Source of the DNA: Cherax quadricarinatus
Lineage: Eukaryota; Arthropoda; Malacostraca; Decapoda; Parastacidae
Reading direction: 5' to 3'
NCBI RefSeq assembly: GCF_038502225.1
Contig: NW_027195229.1
Location: 127,501-191,500, forward strand
DNA: 64,000 nucleotides
This document shows, in pieces, positions 44,918 through 55,377 of the stretch. The translations under genes and the position numbers were made by a program. The notes below the pieces were generated by a model, which ran no database searches, was not told where the DNA came from, and worked only from the letters and a program-made list of their open reading frames with translations. Position 1 is the first letter of the stretch; every line of letters starts with the position of its first letter.

Positions 44918-44920
<3 letters not shown>
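42093..44920 (+). mobile_element. CCHC-gag LINE, copy 2, 5' truncated
   Basis: It is nearly identical to copy 1 from 20630 onward, but ORF1 and the first ~43 codons of ORF2 are missing. The 3' UTR with paired 'caataaag' blocks and a 13-base A run ends near 44923. It lies between (GACA)n and (GAGAGAAAT)n repeats. The surrounding unique sequence (41470-41552 and 45405-46085) matches 54600-54950, which has only a short GAGAGAGAATGAGAG tract at this point. Confidence 0.9.
42145..44784 (+). CDS. LINE ORF2 (endonuclease, N-truncated, + intact reverse transcriptase)
   Basis: 879 open codons from the first Met; the same frame extends upstream to about 42093. The first endonuclease motif (SANIRG) is lost, but GDLNQHL and GSSDHKAVF remain. 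The RT is complete: SNYRPVSLLSITGKI, YGFRKGYSAAD, VALDIAGAFDRVWH, SVPQGSVLGPLLWN and HAYADDCTL, with a C-terminal LQLHPVPYLYVS. No stop or frameshift is present, unlike copy 1. A reverse transcriptase could be made, but target cleavage is unlikely without the endonuclease N-terminus. No promoter is evident in the GA repeat upstream. Confidence 0.85.
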   Translation: MRRDRQGQGGGVAVCFSKSVHAQHIDVATPTHLEMMFFKLCINTSTSVLACAMYRPQWQHADPINFLMENIDSLLLQHNCQHIIIVGDLNQHLIQRDFDDLLAVFDMRNFVDFPTHISGSSLDPVVSDLAEGIVTCQPLGYVGSSDHKAVFTTLKIPTERGEESTRTIWLWERGNWPALCSELATTDWNALLQGDVDNQVKAFTGHILNLQQEHIPHRQYVTKPTDQPWFGFRCREAATAKYKAWRRYKRHPTTYNRNLHMQACRHMGDVQKWAIAKWEVDTKRKLASGRVGSKTWWSLVKDRQGYLPDELIPPLNRQDGTTSTSSQEKADLFAEHFATKMQVPDPARDPPWLAARTVSKLSVVTIRQEEVHFLLKSLDQEKAVGPDKLSPRLLRRCADELAAPLTRIFQHCLVQCKWPSPWKEANVVPVHKKKSRAEISNYRPVSLLSITGKILETIISRQMTDFFDYHSLLCDRQYGFRKGYSAADLLLNLSTKWHQSLDESKVSCVVALDIAGAFDRVWHQGLLAKLQALGIAGSTLCLLSDYLHGRSLSVVLNGTESARHPIGASVPQGSVLGPLLWNVYFNDLLHLIPESHAYADDCTLTFTYPREEMPAALSYINHQLRAISAWGNRWQVTFAPEKTQMMIVSRHHDGNAGAVVRMNGRMLAPGEEVDILGVKFDSKLTMKNHVVNLANKAARKLTALRRISHLLDSRGCKILYEAQVRSHLEYAPLSWFACPPSHLRLLDRVENRARRLISRLDPSWMDLSFQQSLQHRRDVGGLTVMYKANIVKIPHLDPLRGQRETSFYATRRAESSNFTLAVPFSRTSLHLRSYIPRMTRVWNTFVQHNDVNEITSVDQMKMLAHRWLQLHPVPYLYVS

Positions 44921-44948
<28 letters not shown>

Positions 44949-45415
44949 AATGAGAGAAATGAGAGAGAAATGAGAGAGAAATGAGAGAGAAATGAGAGAG
45001 AAATGAGAGAGAGAAATGAGAGAAATGAGAGAGAGAAATGAGAGAGAGAAATGAGAGAGAGAAATGAGAGAGAGAATGAGAGAGAGAATGAGAGAGAGAA
45101 TGAGAGAGAGAATGAGAGAGAAAATGAGAGAGAAAATGAGAGAAAATGAGAGAGAAAATGAGAGAGAAAATGAGAGAGAAAATGAGAGAGAAAATGGGAG
45201 AAAATGAGAGAAAATGAGAGAGAAAATGAGAGAGAATGAGAGAGAGAATGAGAGAGAGAATGAGAGAGAGAATGAGAGAGAGAATGAGAGAATGAGAGAG
45301 AGAGAATGAGAGAGAGAGAATGAGAGAGAGAGAGAATGAGAGAGAGAGAATGAGAGAGAATGAGAGAGAATGAGAGAGAGAGAATGAGAGAGAATGAGAG
45401 AGAATGAGTACATGA
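44921..45415 (+). repeat. (GAGAGAAATGA)n / (GAGAGAATGA)n microsatellite
   Basis: About 490 bp of GA-rich units with periodic AAATGA, AAAATGA or AATGA. The unit shifts along the array, a sign of local slippage. It begins at the LINE poly(A) and ends at 'gagtacatgagagaggacac'. Confidence 0.95.
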
Positions 45416-45676
45416 GAGAGGACACTCGCAGAATTATGTAAACAAACCAGGTGTACGCGAGTTTTGTAAACAAGCCACGCGAACATGTCTGGTTTGTGTA
45501 CAAGTTACATTGTGTACATGTTGTCTCTACGTTGATACGGTAGAATAAATAGAGGAACACTCCCATTCTCATGTAACACCACTTTTGGAAGAAATTACGC
45601 TCTGAGTGAAGGCATACGAAAGGAATAATTTTCTACAGTTACACCCAGTAACACTTTAGAAAACATTATTCTTGCC

Positions 45677-46085
45677 GTCACTCGTACAAGTCGTATGGCT
45701 ATTACATCTCATATTTATGTTTATTTATTCTACTGTGGGGTGCATTTATCATTTTTATACGTTATGTATCGTGTTTAATGTATAAATTTGAAAAAAATAT
45801 GACAGATGGTTTAATGAAAATGTGTATATTAACGTAATATACGACATTTAATGAGACTCGGTGATTAATATTATTATTATTACAGACATGGCGTCACTCG
45901 TACAAGTCGTCTGGCTACCACATCTTATATTTATGTCTATTAATTTTACTCTGGGATGTATTTATCATCTTTATATGTTATGTACCATATTTATTATATA
46001 ATTTTAAAAAAATATCAGAGATGGATTAATGAAAATGTGTATATTAAAGTAATATACGACATTTAATGAGATTCACTGATTACTG
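45677..46085 (+). repeat. Tandem duplication, ~226-bp period, two units
   Basis: Units starting 'gtcactcgtacaagtcg' at 45677 and 45903 align throughout ('ttatatgttatgta', 'gtgtatattaa', 'atacgacatttaatgaga'). A diverged third copy is at about 54800-54945. Non-coding. The sequence 45416-45676 before it holds no feature I recognise. Confidence 0.75.
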
Positions 46086-46480
46086 TTGAGTACAGCAGAC
46101 TGTCATTTAGCACGTTAGTTACATTCCTGAAAATGCCATGTTAGGTAAAATCATGAGATGAACTGAAGAACTTATGAGAAAAATAGGGTTACGTTCCTGG
46201 GAGCCCCCAAAAAGCCAAACAAGTTTTTTTAGGCATCAACATCTTACAAAAATAAAAGTGAATCTGTAGTTTTACTTCATTGTGATGTATTATGTTGTTT
46301 TTACTGTTTTAAGACTGCAAATGTAACAGAAACAATAGTATTTCTTATCTTAAATTATGGGTATTGGTGTTTGTAGATGATTGTGAAGAGAGTGGAGAGT
46401 TATGCTGTGGCTCTACTGGGCTGAGGTGGATGGCAGAGGTTCTGGTACTGAAGTCAGTGCTTGTACTGGAGTGTCTAACT
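46086..46480. other. Unclassified sequence, possible MITE-like start
   Basis: 'acagcagactgtcatttagc', then 'aaaatgccatgttaggtaaa' looks like the edge of a small DNA element, but I cannot find the matching end. Nothing else is recognised. Confidence 0.3.
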
Positions 46481-46533
46481 TTCAGTCATTCAATGAAGTC
46501 ATTCAGTAAGTCAGTCAAGTCAGACAGTAAGGG

Positions 46534-48200
46534 AGTCATGGTAAGCAGAAATCTAAAGCCAAGACAGCAGTGCCTACGTGTGTGCAACAAGACTAACAGA
46601 TTACTGGGATTTATTTCAAGAAGTGTAAGTAACAGAAGTCCAAAAGTTATTTTACAGTTCTATACATCACTAGTGAGGCCTCATTTTGATTATGCCACTC
46701 AGTTTTGGTCTCCTTACTTCAGGATGGATATAGACTCATTGGAGAACATACAAAGAAGAATGACTAAAATGATTTACTGTGTAAGGAGTCCAACGTATGA
46801 AGACAGACTAAGAGCCCTGAATCTCCACTCTCTGGAGAGACGTAGAATGAAGGGAGATATCATCGAGGTGCATAAGTGGATGATGGGAATAAACAAAGGT
46901 GATATTAATAAAGTACTGAGGGTGTCGAACCAGGAAAGAACCAGAAATAATGAATTTAATTTGGATAAATTTAGATTTAGAAAGGGCATAGGTAAGTACT
47001 GGTTTTCGAACAGTGATGGATGCGTGGAATGGTCTTCCAAGTAGAGTGATTAAAGCTAGGACCTTAACCCTTTCAGGGTCCAAGGCCAAAATCTGAAGTC
47101 ACGCACCAGTGTCCAAGAATTTAAAAAAAAAAAATTGTTATTTTCTCTTATGAAATCGTAGAGAATCTTTTTGTGAAGGTAATAAAACAAAAAGTACGAA
47201 ATTTGGTGGAAAATTGACGAAATTATGCTCTTGCGAATTTTGATATGTCAGCGATATTTACGAATCGGCGATTTTGCCGACTTTGACTCCCATTTTAGGC
47301 CAATTACATTATTCCAATCAACCAAATTCTTAGCTATTTCACTAGTATTACTTCTATTCTATCGATTGAGCACAAGAAATCGCCAAGTCAACTGTTTCAA
47401 CTACAAAATAAAGTGATCGGAAATTGTTAATTTGGCCAATTTAACACAAAGTTCAAAATATTCCAATTTCAAAATAGGCTCCAGAATAAACAATGTAGGT
47501 ATTCCTGGAACTAAACTAACATTTCCTCTGTTCATTAGTTACATTTTGAGGCTTTACAAATAAATTCCATTTTGATTTTTTATTCACATAATGAATTTTT
47601 ATTCACACCAAAAAATAGAAGATTTACTGTTATGCAATACTGTAATAATTGTATAAATATCATCACCATATTTGTGAATGTATATTAGACCCACCAGCTG
47701 ACGTGTATTAGATGTGTGAGGTCGTTTGTTTACTCTTGAATATCGGCAAAAAATTAACATTTACGCTACTTTGAGCTCAGTTTCAAGCCATTTCCAGTGC
47801 TAAAACCAATCAAAATCATCTCTATTTCTGTAATATATCTTCCATTCTATCAAATGAGACCAAGAAATTGCAAATACAACTATAAAAAACATACGAAAAA
47901 ACACTGCAAAGTCGCTGTTTTAATCGAAAAATCATGATTTCAGTTTTTTTCTCTCATTATACACAGTGTGCTGCAGGATCTGTTTTATGTGGTGCACACA
48001 TACCACACAGATGTATTCTGTCATATCTAGGCCCAAATGTACCACTCACAGTTTATCAGAGTGAGCTGAGCTCATGATGTAGATCTACGGTTTGGACCCT
48101 GAACGTAAAGCCGTAGATCTACGGGACGGACCCTGAAAGGGTTAAGTAGCTTTGAAAAGAGATTAGACATACATATGAGTGGAAGGAGCTGGGTTTGATT
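46534..48200 (+). pseudogene. LINE reverse transcriptase C-terminus, MITE-split
   Basis: The visible coding sequence reads CLRVCNKTNRLLGFISRSVS, then YTSLVRPHFDYATQFWSPYF and LENIQRRMTKMIYCVR. Next come YEDRLRALNLHSLERRRMKG and the end segment DKFRFRKGIGKYWFSNSDGC. This is the region after the RT catalytic core of CR1/L2/Jockey-type LINEs. The catalytic YADD/FADD box is not present. A MITE with TTAA ends interrupts it at 47064; a short tail resumes at 48146 (FEKRLDIHMSGRSW). Confidence 0.8.
47064..48145 (-). mobile_element. piggyBac-type MITE, GATC-core subfamily, complete
   Basis: TTAA at 47064-47067 and 48142-48145. The paired palindromes here are GTAGATCTACGG and CCGTAGATCTACGG (about 48082-48122). 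The 3' end (47068-47100, 'cagggtccaaggccaaaatc') is the same type as the coding piggyBac pieces at 41310 and 61255. It interrupts the CR1/L2-like LINE. Confidence 0.85.
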
Positions 48201-48325
48201 GGTGTCGTGGGTATTGGAGAGTTAATTCTTGGGTAGTTTTGGGTAGGGGTGGCTTTGGTAAGGACCTGCCTTGTATGGGCCAGTAGGCCTTCTGCAGTGT
48301 TCCTCTTATGTTCTTATGTTCAAGT

Positions 48326-48670
48326 CACTCAGTAAGTCAGTGAAGTCACTCCTTAAGTCAGTGAAGTCACTCAGTAAGTAATTCAGTCAGCCAAGTCACT
48401 CAATAAGTCAAGTCACTCAGTAAGTTAGTCAAGTCACTCAGTAAGTCAGTTAAGTAACTCAGTAAGTCAGTTAAGTCACTCAGTAAGTCAGTTAAGTAAC
48501 TCAGTAAGTCAGGCAAGTCATTCAGTAAGCCAGTCAAGTCACTCAGTAAATCAGTCAAGTCCCTCAGCAAGTCAGTCAAGTCATTCAGTAAGCCTGTCAA
48601 GTCACTCAGTAAGTCATTTAGTCAATCAAGTCACTCTAAGTCAGTTCAGTCAGTCAGTCAGTCATTAAGT
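48326..48670 (+). repeat. AAGTCACTCAGT-type minisatellite
   Basis: About 345 bp of 10-14-bp units on the theme aagtcactcagt/aagtcagtc; the same units occur at 46483-46533. Imperfect, with no unique spacers. The Leu/Asp-rich ORF here is an artefact. Confidence 0.9.
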
Positions 48671-49074
48671 CAGTCGCACAAACTCATGTTTACCTCTTTT
48701 TCTGTGTACAAAGTAACACTTCATTACGGCTACAAGTTATCTCTTGTCTAATATCTTTGTCTCTTTGTTAATTCTAAGACTTAAGTGCTTATACCTCTTT
48801 GTGCCACTTTCAGCAACATTTGTATGGCTACTGGGTGTCATGATTGCTTGGCAGATACAAGATATAGTAATTAAAATATCATAAAACAATTCACAAATGC
48901 AGCTGCCGTGCAGCAGAGAAAGACTGGACTGGACATGTACGAATTATGAATGCTGGGACGGTGGGGTGGTGTTGGGGAGTGGCAGGGGATAATGGGAGGG
49001 CTTCCCGGCTGCTCCACAACATAGCAGTCGCTTGAGCAAAAGATAATTTTTTTTTCCTTCCCACAAACTGAAGC
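48671..49074. other. No recognisable gene
   Basis: Mixed-composition sequence without similarity to the elements above. An ORF on the minus strand (48871-49110) has no recognisable domain. Confidence 0.4.
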
Positions 49075-49130
49075 ATATGGTACCCTGTACCATATGGTAC
49101 AGGGCACCATATGGTACAGATACAGGGATC
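49075..49130. repeat. GTACCATATGGTAC palindrome cluster
   Basis: Overlapping copies of the palindrome GTACCATATGGTAC and variants linked by 'cctgtacc' and 'cagggcacc'. A related cluster occurs at 52315-52395, on the other side of the palindrome and RTE-E. Confidence 0.7.
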
Positions 49131-49247
49131 CCTACAGAAATAAGTCACCCAGACTTTTTTTGTTATCCTAGGATTTTATACATATGCTGCTACGTATGAT
49201 AATCTAGGTAACTGTATTTGTAGATGAATGGTTCAGAGAACCGACAT

Positions 49248-49590
49248 GTTGATAAATTAGACATGTGCAACTCTTGGGTATCTTTATTGAGGAAACGTTT
49301 CGCCACACAGTGGCTTCATCAGTCCATACAAAGGAGAATCTTCAAGAACAGGAGGAGAATGAGGTAATCAGTCCCTCAACCTTGAGTCGATGTGGTCAGT
49401 CCATCAATCTTGAATAGAATTTATTAAAGATTGATGGACTGACCACATCGACTCAAGGTTGAGGGACTGATTACTTCATTCTCCTCCTGTTCTTCAAGAT
49501 TCTCCTTTGTATGGACTGATGAAGCCACTGTGTGGCGAAACGTTTCCTCAATAAAGATACCCAAGAGTTGCACATGTCTAATTTATCAAC
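49248..49590. repeat. Long near-perfect palindrome (163-bp arms, 16-bp loop)
   Basis: The left arm 49248-49411 and right arm 49428-49590 are reverse complements; I find one mismatch ('gaatgagg' against 'gaatgaag'). Each arm contains 'ttgaggaaacgtttcgccac' with its own AAACGTTT palindrome; the right arm carries 'caataaagatac', which includes AATAAA. 'actgtatttgt' occurs just outside both arms (about 49211 and 49591). No ORF. It may be a foldback element or an inverted duplication of a short repeat. Confidence 0.9.
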
Positions 49591-49625
49591 TGTATTTGTG
49601 TACACCTGAATAAACTTACACAAAT

Positions 49626-51910
49626 GCATGTTGGATTATGTATTGGTAGATAAAAGACTGTTGAGTAGACTTCACGATGTACATGTTTATAGAGGGGCCA
49701 CAGATATATCAGATCACTTTCTAGTTGTAGCTACACTGAGAGCAAAAAGGTAGATGGGGTACAAGGAGAATAGAAGCATCAGGGAAGAGAGAGGTGAAGG
49801 TTTATAAACTAAAAGAGGAGGCAGTTAGGGTAAGATATAAACAGCTATTGGAGGATAGATGGGCTAATGAGAGCACAGGCAATGGGGTCAAAGAGGTATG
49901 GGGTAGGTTTAAAAATGTAGTGTTAGTGTGTTCAGCAGAAGTTTGTGGTTACAGGAAAGTGGGTGCGGGAGGGAAGAGGAGCGATTGGTGGAATGATGAT
50001 GTAAAGAGAGCAGTAAGGGAGAAAAAGTTAGCATATGAGAAGTTTTACAAAGTAGAAGTGATGCAAGGAGGGAAGAGAATATGGAGAAAAAGAGAGAGGT
50101 TAAATGAGTGGCGAAGCAATGTAAAAAGAGAGCAAATGAGAGAGTGGGTGAGATGTTATCAACAAATTTTGTTGAAAATAAGAAACAGTTTTGGAGTGAG
50201 ATTAACAAGTTAAGGAAGCCTAGAGAACAAATGGATTTGTCAGTTAAAAATAGAAGAGGAGAGTTATTAAATGGAGAATTAGAGGTATTGGGAAGATGGA
50301 GGGAATATTTTGAGGAATTGTTAAATGTTGATGAAGATAGGGAAGCTGTAATTTTGTGTATAGGGCAAGGAGGAATAACATCTTGTAGGAGTGAGGAAGA
50401 GCCAGTTGTGAGTGTGGGGGAAGTTCGTGAGGCAGTAGGTAAAATGAAAGGGGGTAAGGCAGCCGGGATTGATGGGATAAAGATAGAAATGTTAAAAGCA
50501 GGTGGGAATATAGTTTTGGAGTGGTTGGTGCAATTATTTAATAAATGTATGGAAGAGGGTAAGGTACCTAGGGATTGGCAGAGAGCATGCATAGTTCCTT
50601 TGTATAAAGGCAAAGGGGACAAAAGATAGTGCAAAAATTATAGGGGGATAAGTCTGTTGAGTATACCTGGTAAAGTGTATGGTAGAGTTATTATTGAAAG
50701 AATTAAGAGTAAGACGGAGAATAGGATGGCAGATGAACAAGGAGGCTTTAGGAAAGGTAGGGGGTGTGTGGACCAGGTGTTTACAGTGAAACATATAAGT
50801 GAACAGTATTTAGATAAGGCTAAAGAGGTCTTTGTGGCATTTATGGATTTGGAAAAGGCGTATGACAGGGTGGATAGGGGGGCAATGTGGCAGATATTGC
50901 AGGTGTATGGTGTAGGAGGTAGGTTACTGAAAGCAGTGAAGAGTTTTTACGAGGATAGTGAGGCTCAAGTTAGAGTATGTAGGAAAGAGGGAAATTATTT
51001 CCCAGTAAAAGTAGGCCTTAGACAAGGATGTGTGATGTCACCATGGTTGTTTAATATATTTATAGATGGGGTTGTAAGAGAAGTAAATGCGAGGGGCTTG
51101 GCAAAAGGCGTGGAGTTAAAAGATAAAGAATCACACATAAAGTGGGAGTTGTCACAATTGCTCTTTGCTGATGACACTGTGCTCCTGGGAGATTCTGAAG
51201 AGAAGTTGCAGAGATTGGTGGATGAATTTGGTAGGGTGTGCAAAAGAAGAAAATTAAAAGTGAATACAGGAAAGAGGAAGGTTATGAGGATAACAAAAAG
51301 ATTAGGTGATGAAAGATTGGATATCAGATTGGAGGGAGAGAGTATGGAGGAGGTGAATGTATTCAGATATTTGGGAGTGGACGTGTCAGCAGATGGGTCT
51401 ATGAAAGATGAGGTGAATCATAGAATTGATGAGGGGAAAAGGGTGAGTGGTGCACTTAGGAGTCTGTGGAGACAAAGAACTTTGTCCTTGGAGGCAAAGA
51501 GGGGAATGTATGAGAGTATAGTTTTACCAACGCTCTTATATGGGTGTGAAGCATGGGTGATGAATGTTGCAGCGAGGAGAAGGCTGGAGGCAGTGGAGAT
51601 GTCATGTCTGAGGGCAATGTGTGGTGTGAATATAATGCAGAGAATTCGTAGTTTGGAAGTTAGGAGGAGGTGCGGGATTACCAAAACTGTTGTCCAGAGG
51701 GCTGATGAAGGGTTGTTGAGGTGGTTCGGACATGTAGAGAGAATGGAGCGAAACAGAGTGACTTCAAGAGTGTATCAGTCTGTAGTGGAAGGAAGGCGGG
51801 GTAGGGGTCGGCCTAGGAAAGGTTGGAGGGAGGGGGTAAAGGAGGTTTTGTGTGCGAGGGGCTTGGACTTCCAGCAGACATGCGTGAGCGTGTTTGATAG
51901 GAGTGTTTGA
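49626..51910 (+). pseudogene. RTE-E endonuclease C-terminus and reverse transcriptase, broken
   Basis: The endonuclease end (DISDHFLVVATLR-like, about 49700) is followed by the connector (49794-50213, frameshifted by a lost T near 50045) and the RT. The RT keeps AFMDLEKAYDRVDRG, LRQGCVMSPWLFN and LLFADDTVLLG in one open stretch (50657-51910). A GAG-to-TAG stop at about 50627 separates connector and RT. The last codons are altered by a 13-bp tandem duplication of 'tttgataggagtg' at about 51893-51918. Inactive, but the RT core looks undamaged. Confidence 0.85.
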
Positions 51911-52200
51911 TAGGAGTGAATGGAGACAAATGGTTTTTAATACTTAACGTGCTGTTGGAGTGTGAGCAAAGTAACATTTATGAAGGGGTTCAGAGAAACC
52001 GGCAGGCCGGACTTGAGTCCTGGAGATGGGAAGTACAGTGCCTGCATTCTGAAGGAGGGGTGTTAATGTTGCAGTTTAAAAACTGTAGTGTAAAGCACCC
52101 TTCTGGCAAGACAGTGATGGAGTGAATGATGGTGAAAGTTTTTCTTTTTCGGGCCACCCTGCCTTGGTGGGAATCGGCCAGTGATAATAATAATAATAAT
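49626..52200 (+). mobile_element. RTE-like LINE, copy E, 5' truncated
   Basis: It starts within the endonuclease at 'ttggattatgtattggtaga' and continues to a full 3' UTR and a (TAA)n tail near 52200. It is close in sequence to copies A, B and D. The truncation point is in the same region where RTE-D is interrupted, but the two are not contiguous halves: RTE-D goes on past it. Confidence 0.9.
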
Positions 52201-52314
52201 AAGTGCATGTGGTGTTGTAATTAAGTTTATTCAAGTATATACAAATATAGTGACATCGATTATCATTCATGGCAGCATAACCCCAAAAAAGTCAGACTTA
52301 TTTCCATTAGGGTC

Positions 52315-52395
52315 CCTGTACCCTGTACCATATAGTACAATGTACCATATGGTCCCATTGTACCATATGATACCATTGTACCATATGGTTCAAAA
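52315..52395. repeat. GTACCATATGGTAC-like palindrome cluster
   Basis: Five or so variants of TGTACCATATGGTAC in 80 bp (ccatatagtac, ccatatggtcc, ccatatgatacc, ccatatggttc). Related to 49075-49130. Confidence 0.7.
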
Positions 52396-52429
52396 CCACA
52401 GAATTCCTCTTGAGATCCATTTCCATCAG

Positions 52430-52722
52430 ACTTAGAATTATAACTTGGGAATAGGAGAGTCAGAATTCGCCAGGCTAGTGAGAGCTTCCTTGCCGACAGG
52501 CATGGTAAACAAAGCTACTTAGGCGGCATTCCTACAATGCCATGCAGGCACCCAGATTTTTTGTATGCTACACACACTGACCATGCAGACTCATCCTCCT
52601 AGATGTAGGCCTACGAGCTTTCTCATGCTAAATTTGACGCTGCTAGAATTTTGGCATAGTTCTACAGTTTGAACCCACAACTCAAAGACGTAGAACTATG
52701 GCACGGACCCTGAAAGGCTTAA
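52430..52722 (-). mobile_element. piggyBac-type 5' end, variant subterminal repeat
   Basis: A minus-strand 5' terminus: leader with 'cctacgagctttctcatgct', then 'gcatagttctacag' and 'acgtagaactatggc', then 'ccctgaaaggctt' with TTAA at 52719-52722. The two subterminal motifs are inverted copies of each other even though neither is itself a palindrome. The body is missing. Confidence 0.7.
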
Positions 52723-54206
52723 TACAACTCTTCACAAAAAATTGTTAAAAGACAATTATTCAAATGTTGTGTGAGCAAGATAACATCAACAAAGAGATTA
52801 AGGGCAACTGGCACATCCACAGGTGTGACATAGTGCCTGCAGCCTGAAGAATGAGTGCTGATGTGGGTCAATGGAGCATTTGCAATAATTTCTATGCACA
52901 TCTGGAAAGACAGCCTGGGGAAAAAAGTGATGTGGAATGAGTTTGCATCTTTTTTTTTTTTAACACACCGGCTGTCTCACACTGAAAAAGAATAATTTTC
53001 CCCATCACTTACTCCATCACTATGTTGCCAGAGGCATGCTGACATTACAGCTCAGACACCCCCTCTCTAAACTGCCATGTCCTCACACCTCCTTCAGAGT
53101 GCAGGCACTGTACTTCCCACTTCCAAGAAACAAATTCAGTTAACCAATTTCCTTGAATCCTTTCATATATGTTACCTTGCTTACACTCCAACAACACATC
53201 ATGTCATAAAAACCACTTGCCTCCACTCCTAACATGCTAACAGATGCCTATTGCTTGTTCAAGCCCCTCACATAAAAAACTTCTTTTACCCCCTCCCTCC
53301 AAACTTTCCTAAGATGACCCCTAACCCTACATCCTACCACTACAGATTTAAATATCCTCCAAGTCATCCTACTTTGCTCCATCCTCTCTAAATGTCCAAA
53401 CTACTTCAATAAAGCCTCCTCAGCCCTCTGGGAAACTTTTAATAACCTTGCACCACCTTCTAATCTCCGAACTATGAATTCTTTACTTAATATTCACACC
53501 ACACATTGCCCTCAGACACTGTCTCTGGTCTTCTCCTCACTGTAACATTTAACCCTTAAACGGTCCAAACGTATATATGTTCCCCTGCGCAGCGCCCCGA
53601 ATATTTAAAAAAAAAAAATTATAAGAAAAAAAGGGCATGTGGTATCCAGGCGTCCCCAATTTCTTTCACGTAGTGCACACTGAGTGCGCACACCCATTCT
53701 CTCATATCTAGGCAACTCAGGCCTATCGTGCCAATGCTGAATGAATGACAAATGAAACGTATATATACGTTTGGGGCGCTAGGCGAGAGAACATATATAC
53801 AGGTACCATCCGACTTACGACCAAGCTTGGTTCCGACCAACCGGTCGTAAGTCAAAATGGATGTAAGTCAAACCTTTGAAAATTGCCAACATATTGGGTA
53901 GGACATAATGTCAAACCTTTCCTATATAAACTACCTACACAGTAATGTAATGTACAGTCATTATTTCATTCTTTTTACCATAATTTACTTCTACTGTTAT
54001 ATTTTAATTATTTATGTACTGTATATAATGTATACATAGTAGTGAACTGTATTGTAAATTTTACATCGCATACAGTATCATATGTTACTCTTATCTTTAT
54101 GTATTGTCGACACAGTGGAATGGGAGAATACCACTGGTAGTGTCATCCTGCCAGAATGTAGTATAACATATACCCTAAGTGAAGAGAAACAACTCTGGAA
54201 CACGTG

Positions 54207-54357
54207 TAATACGTAGCCGGCTGGCTGGCCGGGTGGGTGGCCTGGTGAGTGGCCGGGTGGGTGGCCTGGTGGGTGGCCGGGTGGGTGGGTGGTTGGTTGG
54301 CTGGCTGACTGAATGTCGCTCTCTCTCTCTCTGTATCTCTTTTTGTATCTCTCTCAC

Positions 54358-54400
<43 letters not shown>
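54207..54400 (+). repeat. GGTGGGTGGCC-type minisatellite and (CT)n tract
   Basis: 54207-54310 is a run of 'ggccgggtgggtggcctggt' units; 54315-54400 is CT-rich, ending in 'cacaggtacacataa'. The segment after it (54395-54480) recurs at 55905-55985 and, inverted, at 49144-49220. ORFs here are artefacts. Confidence 0.85.
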
Positions 54401-54402
<2 letters not shown>

Positions 54403-54480
54403 GGTACACATAAGTGAAGTTATCAAACATAGTATAAATTACCTAGGATAACCCAAAAAATCCAGACAGTGCTATACAGT

Positions 54481-54950
54481 GGATCCGTGCTCCATTGTCC
54501 TAAATTAATAATAATAATAATAATAATAATTATTATTATTATTACAATAATACATATGTATACTAATATTAATATTATTATTAAGCTATAATATAATAAT
54601 CGTGTCCACTCATTACTTACCTTAAAACATCTGTAGTCTTAATGTAGAGTGAGAGGTGAGTAAACAAGATTAAATGAATAAACGAGAGAGAGAATGAGAG
54701 GGTAGAAGGTTCACGAGTTATGTAAACAAACGTTGTTATTGTTGTTACCAGCCTGGACACGAATGTTTTTTTTTCACTGTGTCAAGCCAACCAGAAAAAC
54801 ATTCATATTTGTTAATTTATATGTCTATATGCTATGTAGCATGTTTATTATATAATTTTGAAAAAAATCATAGATGGATTAAGCAAAATGTCTATATTAA
54901 CGTTTTATACACAATGCGCCTTGGTGATTATTATTGTGTTATTATCATTA
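54481..54950 (+). repeat. Uninterrupted relative of the LINE copy 2 target region
   Basis: 54600-54690 matches 41470-41560, and 54690-54945 matches 45405-46085 in diverged form. Between them lies only 'cgagagagagaatgagag'. This acts as an empty site for LINE copy 2. An (AAT)n(ATT)n inverted run lies at about 54508-54545. Confidence 0.65.
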
Positions 54951-55377
54951 TTAACCCTTTGACTGTTTCAGGCCCCTCTCTGAAACTGTCATTCTATGTC
55001 GCCAAATATTCAAAAAAAAAAAAAAAATTATTTTTTCTTATGAAAATGTTAAGATTATTTTTCTGAGTGTTTTAGTCCAAAAAAAAAATTTTTGCCATCT
55101 CTACTTACCGAGATATAGAGCCGTGAAGTTTGCAGAAAATGAGCCGCGTATGGCAACAGCGGCGACTGCCGCTCACCCGGTAAACTTTAGTTTACTTGTA
55201 ATTGAAGGTTTTTTGTTTTTTTCACTATTTTATTTTTTCACATAACTTATGTGGCCTATGAGACCAAAGTAAGGTGCAATGTATATATATACACTCGTTG
55301 TATACAACACAATAAGCACACAATCATAATTATCAATATATTGTTTACAAAACTTGTTTACAAAAACAAACAAACAA

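Larger units (their letters stand above)
46534..48325 (+). mobile_element. CR1/L2-like LINE 3' part, inside a minisatellite
   Basis: A 5'-truncated LINE: RT C-terminus at 46534-47063, MITE insertion at 47064-48145, then the last codons and 3' UTR at 48146-48325, ending in repeated TTCTTATG units. Minisatellite words (AGTCACTCAGT-like) border it on both sides (46483-46533 and 48326-48670). This shows it landed in that array. Confidence 0.8.

Noticed and set aside
44854..45572. 210- and 223-codon minus-strand ORFs
   Set aside because: Readings of the GAGAGAAATGA repeat.
46364..46533. N-terminal part of the 226-codon ORF as LINE coding
   Set aside because: It reads unrelated flank and minisatellite; LINE similarity begins after 46534.
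48326..48670. CRISPR-like array
   Set aside because: Units are 10-14 bp, imperfect and without unique spacers, and the DNA is eukaryotic. It is a minisatellite.
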